The translations under genes and the position numbers were made by a program. Under the pieces are notes generated by a model. That model did no database searches. It saw only the letters and a program-made list of their open reading frames with translations, and had not been told where the DNA came from. A stretch of 49,489 nt of DNA from positions 1 through 49,489 of the forward strand of contig JAFQBD010000034.1 in the NCBI GenBank assembly GCA_017416795.1. The letters run 5' to 3'. The DNA comes from Bacillota bacterium. GTDB taxonomy: Bacteria > Bacillota > Clostridia > Peptostreptococcales > Anaerovoracaceae. Shown here one piece after another: positions 24,755-32,411 of this stretch (its first letter is position 1; each line of letters starts with the position of its first letter).

Positions 24755-25497
24755 TGAGAATCATAATATCGCCTGCTAAAAAAATGAATATCAATACGGA
24801 TGACCTAGCATATAGAGATCTTCCGGAGTTCCTGCGGCAGACGGAACAGCTTCTGGAGCGCCTTCGCGGCATGAGCTACGACGAATTGAAGAAGCTGTGG
24901 AAGTGCAGTGATAAAATAGCCGAACAGAATTATGAGAGGCTGCAGAACATGGATCTTCAAAGAATTCTTACTCCTGCCGTTCTTGCCTACGAAGGCATCC
25001 AGTATCAGTATATGGCGCCTGCAGTATTTTCCGGTGAAGAGTATGAATACATACAGGAACACTTGAGGATATTATCAGGGTTTTATGGTGTGCTTAAGCC
25101 ATTTGACGGCGTAGTGCCGTATCGACTTGAGATGCAGGCGAAACTCAGTATAGAAAACTCCAAGGATCTCTACGAGTTTTGGGGATCATCCCTTGCAGAA
25201 AAGCTGGCTGAAGAAACGGACTGCATCCTGAATCTGGCATCAAAGGAATACAGCATAAGCATATCGAAGCATTTGCCAAAAGACGTCAGATTCATAACAT
25301 GTGTTTTCGGCGAGGAAATAGATGGCAAGATCGTAGAAAAAGGGACTCTTTGTAAGATGGCAAGAGGAGAAACTGTTCGAAGGATGGCTGAACAGCGTAT
25401 TGAAGAACCTGAAGACATCAAGACACTGCAGCTTTTGAATTACGAGTACTCGGAAAAACATTCGGATGACAAAACGTTTGTGTTCTTGAAAAAATAA
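24754..25497 (+). CDS. yaaA: Peroxide stress protein YaaA (DUF328/UPF0246)
   Basis: 247 residues. The N-terminus MRIIISPAKKMN is the family signature, with LSGFYGVLKPFDGVVPYRLEM and the C-terminal GRFLFVFLKK-like NYEYSEKHSDDKTFVFLKK. In E. coli YaaA lowers intracellular free iron during H2O2 stress. The start overlaps the bcp stop (TAATG), a fitting functional pair. No terminator follows immediately; the next hairpin is at 25691, beyond another promoter. Confidence 0.93.
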   Translation: MRIIISPAKKMNINTDDLAYRDLPEFLRQTEQLLERLRGMSYDELKKLWKCSDKIAEQNYERLQNMDLQRILTPAVLAYEGIQYQYMAPAVFSGEEYEYIQEHLRILSGFYGVLKPFDGVVPYRLEMQAKLSIENSKDLYEFWGSSLAEKLAEETDCILNLASKEYSISISKHLPKDVRFITCVFGEEIDGKIVEKGTLCKMARGETVRRMAEQRIEEPEDIKTLQLLNYEYSEKHSDDKTFVFLKK

Positions 25498-25523
25498 TTT
25501 AAACAGAAGATATCAAAAAGGGC

Positions 25524-25575
25524 TTGTAATATTCTAAAAATGTGATAATATAAGCAATGTAACTAGTTACATTGC
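25524..25575 (+). promoter_or_regulatory. Promoter and palindromic operator of the candidate small RNA
   Basis: TTGTAA (25524-25529), 16-nt spacer ending in TGA, TAATAT (25546-25551): an extended -10 promoter. Five nt further is the palindrome ATGTAACTAGTTACAT (25557-25572), extended to GCA/TGC on each side (25554-25575). The whole arrangement, including spacer wording TATTCT.AAAAA.GTG, aligns with the hydrogenase promoter at 40608-40657. A further half-site GTTACACAACTAG follows at 25578-25590. Confidence 0.72.
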
Positions 25576-25725
25576 TGGTTACACAACTAGCGTGAGTGGG
25601 AGTATCACATAGACATAAAGCCTTCCGGGGATCGGATAATATACGTTGCTGCAAAAATAAACCTGATCCCCCTTAATTACAAAATACGACAAAACCCCTG
25701 AAATTATTTCAGGGGTTTTTGTTAT
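25558..25725 (+). ncRNA. Candidate small RNA gene, about 165 nt
   Basis: The interval has a complete transcription unit: promoter at 25524-25551, predicted start near 25558, and a strong terminator at 25691-25720. No open frame with a ribosome binding site lies in it. Folding seen by eye: the 5' palindrome, then GGGGATC (25637 region) pairing with GATCCCC (25665 region) around a loop of about 30 nt, then the terminator hairpin. I recognise no known family (not tRNA, tmRNA, SRP or a riboswitch I know; 6S RNA cannot be excluded). Its promoter twin drives the [FeFe] hydrogenase, so it may act in hydrogen or redox metabolism. Confidence 0.55.
25691..25724. terminator. Bidirectional terminator after the candidate small RNA
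   Basis: Perfect 13-bp stem AAAACCCCTGAAA (25691-25703) / TTTCAGGGGTTTT (25707-25719) with TTTTTGTT on the plus strand and a T-tract also on the minus strand, where it can end the EamA gene whose stop is at 25755. Confidence 0.92.
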
Positions 25726-25754
25726 GCGCATTATATGTTGTCACGTGGATCTGA

Positions 25755-26657
25755 CTATTCCTTCGCTCTCATCTCCGGTATCTGTGAAATGATGAATGCA
25801 GCGAACATGATGATGCATCCTGCCAGCTCTCTGCCGGTCATGGTTTCCTGAAGGAATAATGCTCCGCAGACAGCGGCAAACACTGACTCAAGGCTCATGA
25901 TTATGGCCGCAACAGCAGGGGATGTATATTTCTGTCCTACTACTTGCAGTGTGAATGCGATGCTGACTTCCAGGAATGCTACATACAGGATAGGTCCTGC
26001 GCAGGCGATGATGTCGCTCATCACGATAGTCTCGGTCATAAGTGCTGCCGGGATCGACAATACTCCTGCGATGAAGAACTGTGCGAAAGACAGCTTCAGC
26101 ACATCGACTCTTTCTGAATAATGGTCGATCAGCAGTATTTGGAATGAATAAGCTACTGCACACCCCATAACATAAGCGTCACCTTTAGCAATGGTAAAGC
26201 CTTCAGTTATGCAAAGAAGCCATACTCCGACCAGAGCTATGGCTATGCCGAGCCAGGTAGTGCGGGCGATCTTTTGTCTTAAGAACAGCATGAAGATCGG
26301 TACTATGACGATGTCCAGGCTGGTGATGAAACCGGCTTTGCCGGCAGTAGTATATACGATACCTATTTGCTGCAGCGATCCTGCCACGAAGTTGGCTGCG
26401 CCGCAGAGGAGGCTTCCTATCAGCAGCGTTTTATCGGACCAAGGCGTGATGTCCACACGCTCTGCAACCGGCTTACGATCATTGATCTTGCCGTATACCC
26501 AAATCACAGGCAGCAGTGCCAGTGAACCAAGTATGAATCTGAAAATACCGAATGTGAACGGACCGATGTGGTCCATGCCCATCTTTTGGAATATGAAGGC
26601 GGAGCCCCAGATGACAGCCGCCAGCAGCAGGCAGATCTGCCCTTTGTATCTGCTCAT
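25755..26657 (-). CDS. EamA/DMT family transporter
   Basis: 300 residues, ten predicted helices in two EamA repeats. The first starts ICLLLAAVIWGSAFIFQKMGMDHIGPFTFGIFRFILGSLAL, with the W-G-x-x-F motif of the family. The second ends SPAVAAIIMSLESVFAAVCGALFLQETMTGRELAGCIIMFAAFI. Substrate unknown. AAGGAG is about 8 nt before the ATG, and an extended -10 (TGATATAAT on the minus strand, plus 26693-26702 region) lies upstream. It is divergent from a second EamA gene 95 nt away. Confidence 0.9.
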   Translation of the reverse strand: MSRYKGQICLLLAAVIWGSAFIFQKMGMDHIGPFTFGIFRFILGSLALLPVIWVYGKINDRKPVAERVDITPWSDKTLLIGSLLCGAANFVAGSLQQIGIVYTTAGKAGFITSLDIVIVPIFMLFLRQKIARTTWLGIAIALVGVWLLCITEGFTIAKGDAYVMGCAVAYSFQILLIDHYSERVDVLKLSFAQFFIAGVLSIPAALMTETIVMSDIIACAGPILYVAFLEVSIAFTLQVVGQKYTSPAVAAIIMSLESVFAAVCGALFLQETMTGRELAGCIIMFAAFIISQIPEMRAKE

Positions 26658-26752
26658 GATAAAACTCCTTATTAAGTGAATTGTATATTTACATTATATC
26701 ATCATATTGTATACTTTAATATATAGGCAGTTAGATATTTACAGAGGAAACG

Positions 26753-27676
26753 ATGATGTTCGAAAGATTAGCTGAAAAATACGGCAACATAGTTGGCGTT
26801 ATATGCCTTGTGATCGCGGCTCTCCTGTGGGGCGGCGAATTTGTCGTGGCAAAAGATGTGTTCGGCGTCATCCCTCCCAACTGGACAAATGTTATAAGGA
26901 TATTCTTCGCGACACTCATATCGATCGTGCTGTGGAGAAAACAATTCAAGGAAGCAACCTTAAGAGATTGGAAAAGAGGCGCTGTCTGCGGCATATTGTT
27001 CGGACTTGCTTATGCCCTTCAGTCGATTGGCCTTGATATGATAGATGCAGGTCTCAGCGCATTCATTTCATCGGCGTACATAATAATGGTACCGTTCATG
27101 GTTTGGTTCGTATCAAAAATCAGGCCAAGTGCCAAGGTTTTTATCAGTGCAGTAGTTGGCATCGCAGGCGTTTGTATCATGTCGGTGAGCGGGCTTTTTT
27201 CAGGGCAGATATCGATCGGACCGGGAGAACTGCTTTCGATAATCAGCGCCATTGGATATGGCGGCGCCATGGTAGCACTGGACATATATACAGAAAAGAC
27301 AAGCGCGGAATTTTTAACAGGAAGTCAGTTCATATTCACACTGATAATAGCATTGATTTTCGCCATCATACTGGAGCAGCCGCCTCAGATGGCGGAATTG
27401 ATGGACGGAGTATTGATGGCAGAATTCCTGTATCTCATAATCCTGGGAACATTCATGACACAGCTGCGGTTCACATTTGGCATCAAGTACGCGACGGCAT
27501 CACAGGCAGGAGTCATCTTCCCGCTGGAGTCGGTGTCAGCAGCATTTTTCGGCTGGCTGTTCCTGCATGAACAGCTGCAGACAGTACATATCATAGGTGC
27601 GGTCCTGCTTATTGCAGCCATCGTCATAAGCAGCGTGGAATTCAAGAAAAAAGATGATGTTCAAATCGGAGGATAG
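26753..27676 (+). CDS. EamA/DMT family transporter
   Basis: 307 residues with ten helices; signature segments VIAALLWGGEFVVAKDVFG and ASQAGVIFPLESVSAAFFGWLFLHEQLQTVHIIGAVLLIAAIVI. The start is one of two consecutive ATG codons (26753/26756) after AGAGGAAACG. It is only distantly similar to the divergent neighbour, so this is not a recent duplication. The next gene, an FMN reductase-like flavoprotein, starts 2 nt after the stop and shares its ribosome binding site region (GGAGG at 27668), so they are co-transcribed. Confidence 0.9.
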   Translation: MMFERLAEKYGNIVGVICLVIAALLWGGEFVVAKDVFGVIPPNWTNVIRIFFATLISIVLWRKQFKEATLRDWKRGAVCGILFGLAYALQSIGLDMIDAGLSAFISSAYIIMVPFMVWFVSKIRPSAKVFISAVVGIAGVCIMSVSGLFSGQISIGPGELLSIISAIGYGGAMVALDIYTEKTSAEFLTGSQFIFTLIIALIFAIILEQPPQMAELMDGVLMAEFLYLIILGTFMTQLRFTFGIKYATASQAGVIFPLESVSAAFFGWLFLHEQLQTVHIIGAVLLIAAIVISSVEFKKKDDVQIGG

Positions 27677-27678
27677 TG

Positions 27679-28254
27679 ATGAGTAAGAAATACTGCATTA
27701 TTTTCGGCAGCCCGAGGAAAGAGGGAAATACTGCAAGCCTTCTTTCGGTAGTTAAGGAAGAGATAAATAAAAAAGGCGGAGAGATAAGTTTCTTCGACGT
27801 ATATGAAAGCGATATCGCAGGATGCAGGGCGTGTCTCGGATGTCAGAAAAACACAGACGAGATATGCTGCGTGCTTGACGATGATATGCAGCCGATCCTC
27901 AAGGCTGCAGCAGAAGCCGATGTGATAATTTTCGCAGCGCCGATATATATCTGGTCAGCGCCGGCGCCGGTCAAGGCCGTGATCGACAGGCTGGTTTATT
28001 CCGGCTGCAAGTATTACGGAGATGATCCATACGGTCCGTCCCTCTTCGAAGGTAAGAGGCTGGCTCTCATATGTGCTTGCGGCTACCCTGTAGAAAAGGC
28101 TGCGGATCTCTATGAAGAAGAAATGAAGCGTTACTGTAAGCATACTAATATGGAGTATATCGGCATGCTTTGCGAGCGCCAGAGAAATCTAAAAGAGCCG
28201 TTTATGGATGAAGAAAAAAAGCTCCGCGCTACAGAGTTCGCGAAGCTTCTTTAA
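27679..28254 (+). CDS. NAD(P)H-dependent FMN reductase / iron-sulfur flavoprotein-like
   Basis: 191 residues from the ATG at 27679, 6 nt after GGAGG. The flavodoxin-like fold starts IIFGSPRKEGNTASLL, the phosphate-binding loop for FMN, and has APIYIWSAPAPVKAVIDR. Cysteines C49, C52, C55 and C63 form the compact CX2CX2CX7C motif of archaeal and clostridial iron-sulfur flavoproteins, so a [4Fe-4S] cluster is likely. Such proteins reduce O2, peroxide or quinone-like compounds. Its 3' end overlaps the converging M24 peptidase gene by 26 nt. Confidence 0.85.
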   Translation: MSKKYCIIFGSPRKEGNTASLLSVVKEEINKKGGEISFFDVYESDIAGCRACLGCQKNTDEICCVLDDDMQPILKAAAEADVIIFAAPIYIWSAPAPVKAVIDRLVYSGCKYYGDDPYGPSLFEGKRLALICACGYPVEKAADLYEEEMKRYCKHTNMEYIGMLCERQRNLKEPFMDEEKKLRATEFAKLL

Positions 28255-29962
28255 GCCATTGTTTAGTTTCTTCATCGACAAGCGGGCTGATTTTTTCATA
28301 CACTTGCCTGTGATAATCGTTGAGCCATTCAAGCTCAGCATCCGTTAAGCGCTCAGGCAATATAGCATCCTTATCGAATGGACAGAAGGTCAGCGGCTCG
28401 AAGCCGTACAGTCCTTCTTTTTCTATGCAGAGGATCTCGTTCTCAAGTCTGATCCCGTATTCGCCTTCGATATATACTCCCGGCTCGTCGCTGTTGATCA
28501 TTCCCGGCAGGATCGCGTGCGTTTTATCTCTCGGGCTGATAGATTGAGGCCCTTCATGGCATCCCAGCAGGTGTCCCACACCGTGCCCCGTGCCGTGGTT
28601 ATAATCAAGACCTATCTTTCGCAAAGGCCCGCGGGTCAGCTCGTCCAGCTCTGTGCCTGTAGTTCCCGGCTCGAACTCCGCCGTGCAAAGGGCGATGTGG
28701 CTCTTGAGCACGGTCGTATAGTGAAGCTTCATCTCGTCCGTAAGTGGTCCAAGAGCGACAGTCCTCGTTATATCTGTAGTGCCGTCTTCGTACTGGCCGC
28801 CTGAATCCACAAGATAGAAGCCTTCAGGCTCGAGCACTTTATTTGTCCCTTCGGTCGCCGAGTAATGTACGATGGCACCGTTAGATCCGTATGCGGAAAT
28901 AGTTTCAAAGCTCAGGTCCCTGAACCCATCCTGCTTCCTGCGGCATTCTTCGAGTTTTGCAGCGGCATCAAGTTCAGTGATCTGCATGTCGGTATTTTCC
29001 TTCAACCAACATAAGAACTCGACCATAGCCGCTCCATCTTTAAGATGAGCGTTTTTAGTAGAAGCGATCTCAGTCTCATTTTTTATAGTTTTCATGGCAG
29101 CTACAAGACTTTCGCAAGAGATTGTCTTCATATCTTCAGGCAGGGAGTCAAGTATGGCATAGCTCGTATTATCTTTATCGATGAGCAGTTTGCCCGGGGG
29201 CAGAACCATTATGTCATCGAGGAAAGTTTCATATGGGAGGAGTGAGACGGATTCCAATGTTGCTACTTTGTTTGTACCGGACAGTTCAAGAGATCTGTCC
29301 ATCACATACAATCTGTCATCCTCGGCAGAGATGAGCGCGTAAGCGAAAAAGACAGGTGTGTGCTTTACATCATCTCCTCGCAGATTATACAGCCATGCGA
29401 TCTCATCAAGACTCGATAAAATGCAGTAGTCAGCATTATGATTAGCCAGTGCTTCACGCAGCCTTGCGAGCTTTGAATCATGGCTTTCGCCTGTTACAGA
29501 AACCGGCAGAGAATATATTTTTGACGGTTCGATAACAGGTCGATCAGACCATATTTCTCCTACAAGATCACATTCTGTTACCATGTTGAATTTGTCTTCC
29601 GGGATATCCTTTGGTGTACATACGCGGCCATCGAACGCCAGGATGCTATCATCATCAAGCACATCTTCCAGATATTCGACTATAGTCGGCACTCCCTCAA
29701 CACCCATCTTCATCAAGCGTATACCGCTTCCCTCAAGCTGAGCTGCTGCCTGCAGAAAATATCTGCCGTCAGTCCAGAGACAGGCTTCATCTATAGTTAC
29801 GACAAGGGTTCCTGCAGAGCCTGTGAATCCCGAAACGAACTCTCTGCACTTGAAGTGATCATGGACGTATTCCGACTGATGAAAATCAGACGTAGGTATC
29901 ATATATGCATCAAATCCGTAAGCCTTCATTTTTTCTCTCAAAGCGATAAGCTCTTTTCTCAT
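28229..29962 (-). CDS. Xaa-Pro aminopeptidase (peptidase M24B, long form)
   Basis: 577 residues, the long aminopeptidase P form with two creatinase-like N-terminal domains and a C-terminal pita-bread catalytic domain. The metal ligands are in place: Asp in YLVDSGGQYEDGTTDITRT (two Asp), His in NHGTGHGVGHLLG, Glu in INSDEPGVYIEGEYGIRLENEIL (two Glu). It removes N-terminal residues before proline. The start MRKELIALREKMKAYGFDAYMIPTSDFHQSEYV matches the family. No signal peptide, so cytoplasmic. It converges with the flavoprotein gene. Confidence 0.92.
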   Translation of the reverse strand: MRKELIALREKMKAYGFDAYMIPTSDFHQSEYVHDHFKCREFVSGFTGSAGTLVVTIDEACLWTDGRYFLQAAAQLEGSGIRLMKMGVEGVPTIVEYLEDVLDDDSILAFDGRVCTPKDIPEDKFNMVTECDLVGEIWSDRPVIEPSKIYSLPVSVTGESHDSKLARLREALANHNADYCILSSLDEIAWLYNLRGDDVKHTPVFFAYALISAEDDRLYVMDRSLELSGTNKVATLESVSLLPYETFLDDIMVLPPGKLLIDKDNTSYAILDSLPEDMKTISCESLVAAMKTIKNETEIASTKNAHLKDGAAMVEFLCWLKENTDMQITELDAAAKLEECRRKQDGFRDLSFETISAYGSNGAIVHYSATEGTNKVLEPEGFYLVDSGGQYEDGTTDITRTVALGPLTDEMKLHYTTVLKSHIALCTAEFEPGTTGTELDELTRGPLRKIGLDYNHGTGHGVGHLLGCHEGPQSISPRDKTHAILPGMINSDEPGVYIEGEYGIRLENEILCIEKEGLYGFEPLTFCPFDKDAILPERLTDAELEWLNDYHRQVYEKISPLVDEETKQWLKEASRTL

Positions 29963-30073
29963 TTCTCGATTCCTTTTGCCAGTGAAAACTTAAAAAAATG
30001 TTTAAGTAATTATAACACGGAATATGTGGTGGAAAAAGGACAACACAAAAGGTTTTTTATACATGATTCGGGG

Positions 30074-30102
30074 TTGGAATCTTAAGCACAGGTGTGTATA
30101 AT
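30074..30102 (+). promoter_or_regulatory. Promoter of the AI-2E transporter gene
   Basis: TTGGAA (30074-30079), 17-nt spacer, perfect TATAAT (30097-30102). Predicted start near 30109, 42 nt before the ATG. Confidence 0.75.
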
Positions 30103-30150
30103 GGATTAGAGAGAAGAATATTATAGGGGTATCAAGGAGACTGATAAATC

Positions 30151-31233
30151 ATGGCTAAAAACAATATAGCGTTCAGACGATCATTCATAACAAATTGTGC
30201 ATATTTCGCGATAATAGCTGTACTGATATTTGTGATAGTCAAATATGCAGTGCCGCTTTTGATGCCGTTCATATTAGCGTTCCTCATAGCTGTATTGCTG
30301 CAGAGACCTATCCGATTCATGCACAATAAGACGCATCTGAAGAAGAGGCTCTGCGGACTTATCGCAGCAGTACTGTTCTTCGTAGCGCTGGCAGCATTCA
30401 TTTCATGGGGCGGTATCGAACTTGTTACAGGGATCCATAAGCTCTTTATCAACTTGCCTCAGTTCTACAACAATACAGTAGAGCCTATGCTGCTTGATAT
30501 ATTCAGAAACTTAGAGTCTCTTAAGCTTTGGAACGAGCTGAACTTGATGGAACTTCTCAGAAATCTGGAAACTCAGCTGATGGATGCACTGGGCGGACTT
30601 GCAACAAGCATTTCGACTAAGGCTATCGGCATGGTGACGGGATTCGCTGCATCGCTTCCTATGCTGTTCATAAAGACAGTGCTCTTCCTCGTATCTACAG
30701 TTTTCATATCCATGGATTACGATAAGATCATGGGATTTGTCGTTTATCAGATGAACGACAGAGTAAGAGAGATCTTCGAAGAGACTAAGGCATATATGGT
30801 AAACGTTCTGTTCGTAGTAATAAGATCATACATCATCATCATGTCCATAACATTCGTGGAACTGTCTATCGGTCTCAGCATCATCAAGATCGACTATGCG
30901 ATCCTTATCGCTCTCTGCATCGCCATCTTTGATATTTTACCGGTGCTGGGAACAGGCGGCGTAATGATCCCTTGGACAGTTATCAGCATAGTCCTTGGCA
31001 ACTACTGGCTGGCACTGAAGCTGTTCATACTTTATGTGATAATAACTATCGTAAGAAATATCATAGAACCGAAGATAGTAGGAAGTCAGCTTGGGTTGCA
31101 TCCTATCGTGACACTTTCCAGTATGTTCGCCGGGCTGCAGGTGTTGGGCGGTTTGGGTCTATTCGGATTCCCGATAGGACTTTCGCTGCTGGTACACCTG
31201 AACAAAAAAGGCGTGATACAAATACTGAAATAG
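30151..31233 (+). CDS. AI-2E family transporter (PF01594)
   Basis: 360 residues with the family layout: two N-terminal helix pairs, a long soluble segment (about 90-150) and C-terminal helices. VKYAVPLLMPFILAFLIAVLLQRPIRFM near the N-terminus and DILPVLGTGGVMIPWTVISIVLGNYWLALKLFILYVIITIVRNIIEPKIVGSQLGLHPIVTL near the C-terminus are typical. Despite the name, most members probably carry cations or other solutes rather than autoinducer-2. Stand-alone gene with its own promoter and terminator. AAGGAG is about 11 nt before the ATG. Confidence 0.9.
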   Translation: MAKNNIAFRRSFITNCAYFAIIAVLIFVIVKYAVPLLMPFILAFLIAVLLQRPIRFMHNKTHLKKRLCGLIAAVLFFVALAAFISWGGIELVTGIHKLFINLPQFYNNTVEPMLLDIFRNLESLKLWNELNLMELLRNLETQLMDALGGLATSISTKAIGMVTGFAASLPMLFIKTVLFLVSTVFISMDYDKIMGFVVYQMNDRVREIFEETKAYMVNVLFVVIRSYIIIMSITFVELSIGLSIIKIDYAILIALCIAIFDILPVLGTGGVMIPWTVISIVLGNYWLALKLFILYVIITIVRNIIEPKIVGSQLGLHPIVTLSSMFAGLQVLGGLGLFGFPIGLSLLVHLNKKGVIQILK

Positions 31234-31251
31234 TAAAGATATTTGATATAA

Positions 31252-31288
31252 AAAATGAGAAGCAGCACTGCTTCTCATTTTGTTTTTT
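31252..31288. terminator. Bidirectional terminator between AI-2E and DUF1858 genes
   Basis: Perfect 14-bp stem AAAATGAGAAGCAG (31252-31265) / CTGCTTCTCATTTT (31268-31281), then GTTTTTT on the plus strand; the minus strand also ends in T-rich sequence. Confidence 0.92.
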
Positions 31289-31309
31289 GAACTGTTTGAC
31301 GTATATATC

Positions 31310-31534
31310 TTACCCGGCAAGCAGGTTTTCCAGTTTTTCTATCAGAAGGGCCTGGTCCATACCCGAACGTCTGCTCATTTCAGCTATCGTCGCCTTTTTC
31401 GCCATCACACGCCCCATAGGTGTGTGCAGCATTTTGAATTTGGCATTTATATTGGGCAGCTCGTTCTTTAACCAAGGGTATGCAGTCAGCAGATCTGCAA
31501 GTCTTGTTTCTCCTGTAAGTTTGATATCAGCCAT
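31310..31534 (-). CDS. DUF1858 domain protein
   Basis: 74 residues, a single helical DUF1858 domain: LTGETRLADLLTAYPWLKNELPNINAKFKMLHTPMGRVMAKKATIAEMSRRSGMD, close to the N-terminal domain of ScdA/RIC iron-sulfur repair proteins. These small proteins occur with redox proteins in anaerobes; the exact role is unknown. It begins 12 nt after the DUF2249 gene on the same strand, so they form an operon. AGGAGG lies about 7 nt before the ATG. Confidence 0.85.
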   Translation of the reverse strand: MADIKLTGETRLADLLTAYPWLKNELPNINAKFKMLHTPMGRVMAKKATIAEMSRRSGMDQALLIEKLENLLAG

Positions 31535-31545
31535 TTTTACACCTC

Positions 31546-32232
31546 CTATATCACCTTCACATCCGGATTTTTTTCACCGAAGTTTTCCATAAGTTCCGCT
31601 ACGATCTCAGCGCGGCTCTTTCTCTGTTTTTCTCTCTGTTTGATAGTTTTATATGCTTTGAATAAAGTTGACGGGCCGATTTCGGAGCTGAAGTATCCGA
31701 TGCCCTGGTTCCACGCCAGCAGTTCGAAGATATCATCAAACGCTTCGGAGTCAGTACCCTGAGCATAAGCTTTCACCAGTTCTCTTGTTGCCTGTCTCAT
31801 CCTGCCTGCCCCCACTGCATTTGCCAGCGACAGCAGCAATCTTGTTTCATAAGATAAATATCTTTTTTCATCATTCCATGTAATATTCCAAAACTCTACA
31901 CCGATCTTTCCCAGCTCTTCATCTATAAGAGGCAGATTAGTCAGTGCGGCAGGCCTCATAGTTATGTTGCCGCTGTCTTCACCGGCGTTCACCTTGTAAA
32001 AATATGCGTGGAATTCTGTGTCATCCACCTGCTCAGTGAAATGCTCAAATCCCAACTCCTCCATGACAGGATATAGCGGGATAGGGTCAAAACTCTGGAT
32101 GACTTCCATGCCTTCTCCCACAGCCAGGTCATCTGCCTGCTTTTTCAGCCCCGGGAAAAAGTTCCCTACGATACCTCTAACGTCAACTTTCTTGAAGTCT
32201 TTTATTTTATCTTTCCATTCAACATTTCTCAT
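31546..32232 (-). CDS. DUF2249-domain protein with helical C-terminal domain
   Basis: 228 residues from the ATG at 32232, 8 nt after AGGAGG; an upstream in-frame extension would cross a repeat and lacks a start signal. The N-terminal domain (KKVDVRGIVGNFFPGLKKQADDLAVGEGMEVIQSFDPIPLYPVMEELGFEHFTEQVDDTEFHAYFYKV) is DUF2249. The C-terminal half (LLLSLANAVGAGRMRQATRELVKAYAQGTDSEAFDDIFELLAWNQGIGYFSSEIGPSTLFKAY) resembles carboxymuconolactone decarboxylase-like all-helical folds but lacks the CxxC/H redox motif. Pairing with DUF1858 suggests iron-sulfur or nitric oxide stress; this is inference. Confidence 0.75.
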   Translation of the reverse strand: MRNVEWKDKIKDFKKVDVRGIVGNFFPGLKKQADDLAVGEGMEVIQSFDPIPLYPVMEELGFEHFTEQVDDTEFHAYFYKVNAGEDSGNITMRPAALTNLPLIDEELGKIGVEFWNITWNDEKRYLSYETRLLLSLANAVGAGRMRQATRELVKAYAQGTDSEAFDDIFELLAWNQGIGYFSSEIGPSTLFKAYKTIKQREKQRKSRAEIVAELMENFGEKNPDVKVI

Positions 32233-32249
32233 TTCTCTTACCTCCTTTA

Positions 32250-32302
32250 TGCAAAGCGCACTGCGCTGTCTTCCGTGGCTTATGGCGTTAGCATACACTA
32301 AC
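32250..32302 (+). repeat. GC-rich repeat copy C and operator-like inverted repeat upstream of the DUF2249 gene
   Basis: TGCAAAGCGCA at 32250-32260 (identical to copies A and B) lies immediately upstream of the AGGAGG of the minus-strand DUF2249 gene and continues into CTGCGCTG. Further out is an inverted repeat GTTAG (32287-32291), CATACA, CTAAC (32298-32302), which could be a regulator site for that gene. Confidence 0.45.
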
Positions 32303-32375
32303 CGCGCATGGCAAGTATGTGGCAAATACCACAAAATATAAAAAATAATTTCTTTTTTAATAGACACATGAGCCT

Positions 32376-32411
32376 TTGACAATGATACAGTTGTAGCAGT
32401 ATCATATATGT
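32376..32411 (+). promoter_or_regulatory. Promoter with internal operator, leaderless MFS gene
   Basis: TTGACA (32376-32381), 18-nt spacer, TATCAT (32400-32405). The predicted +1 coincides with the A of the ATG at 32412, and no Shine-Dalgarno sequence exists. A perfect 7-bp inverted repeat ATGATAC (32382-32388) / GTATCAT (32399-32405) fills the spacer and covers the -10, an ideal repressor or MerR/TetR-type site. Confidence 0.65.

Noticed and set aside
25558..25725. Short peptide gene in the small RNA interval
   Set aside because: No ATG, GTG or TTG with a ribosome binding site opens a frame of useful length; frames are closed by early stops.
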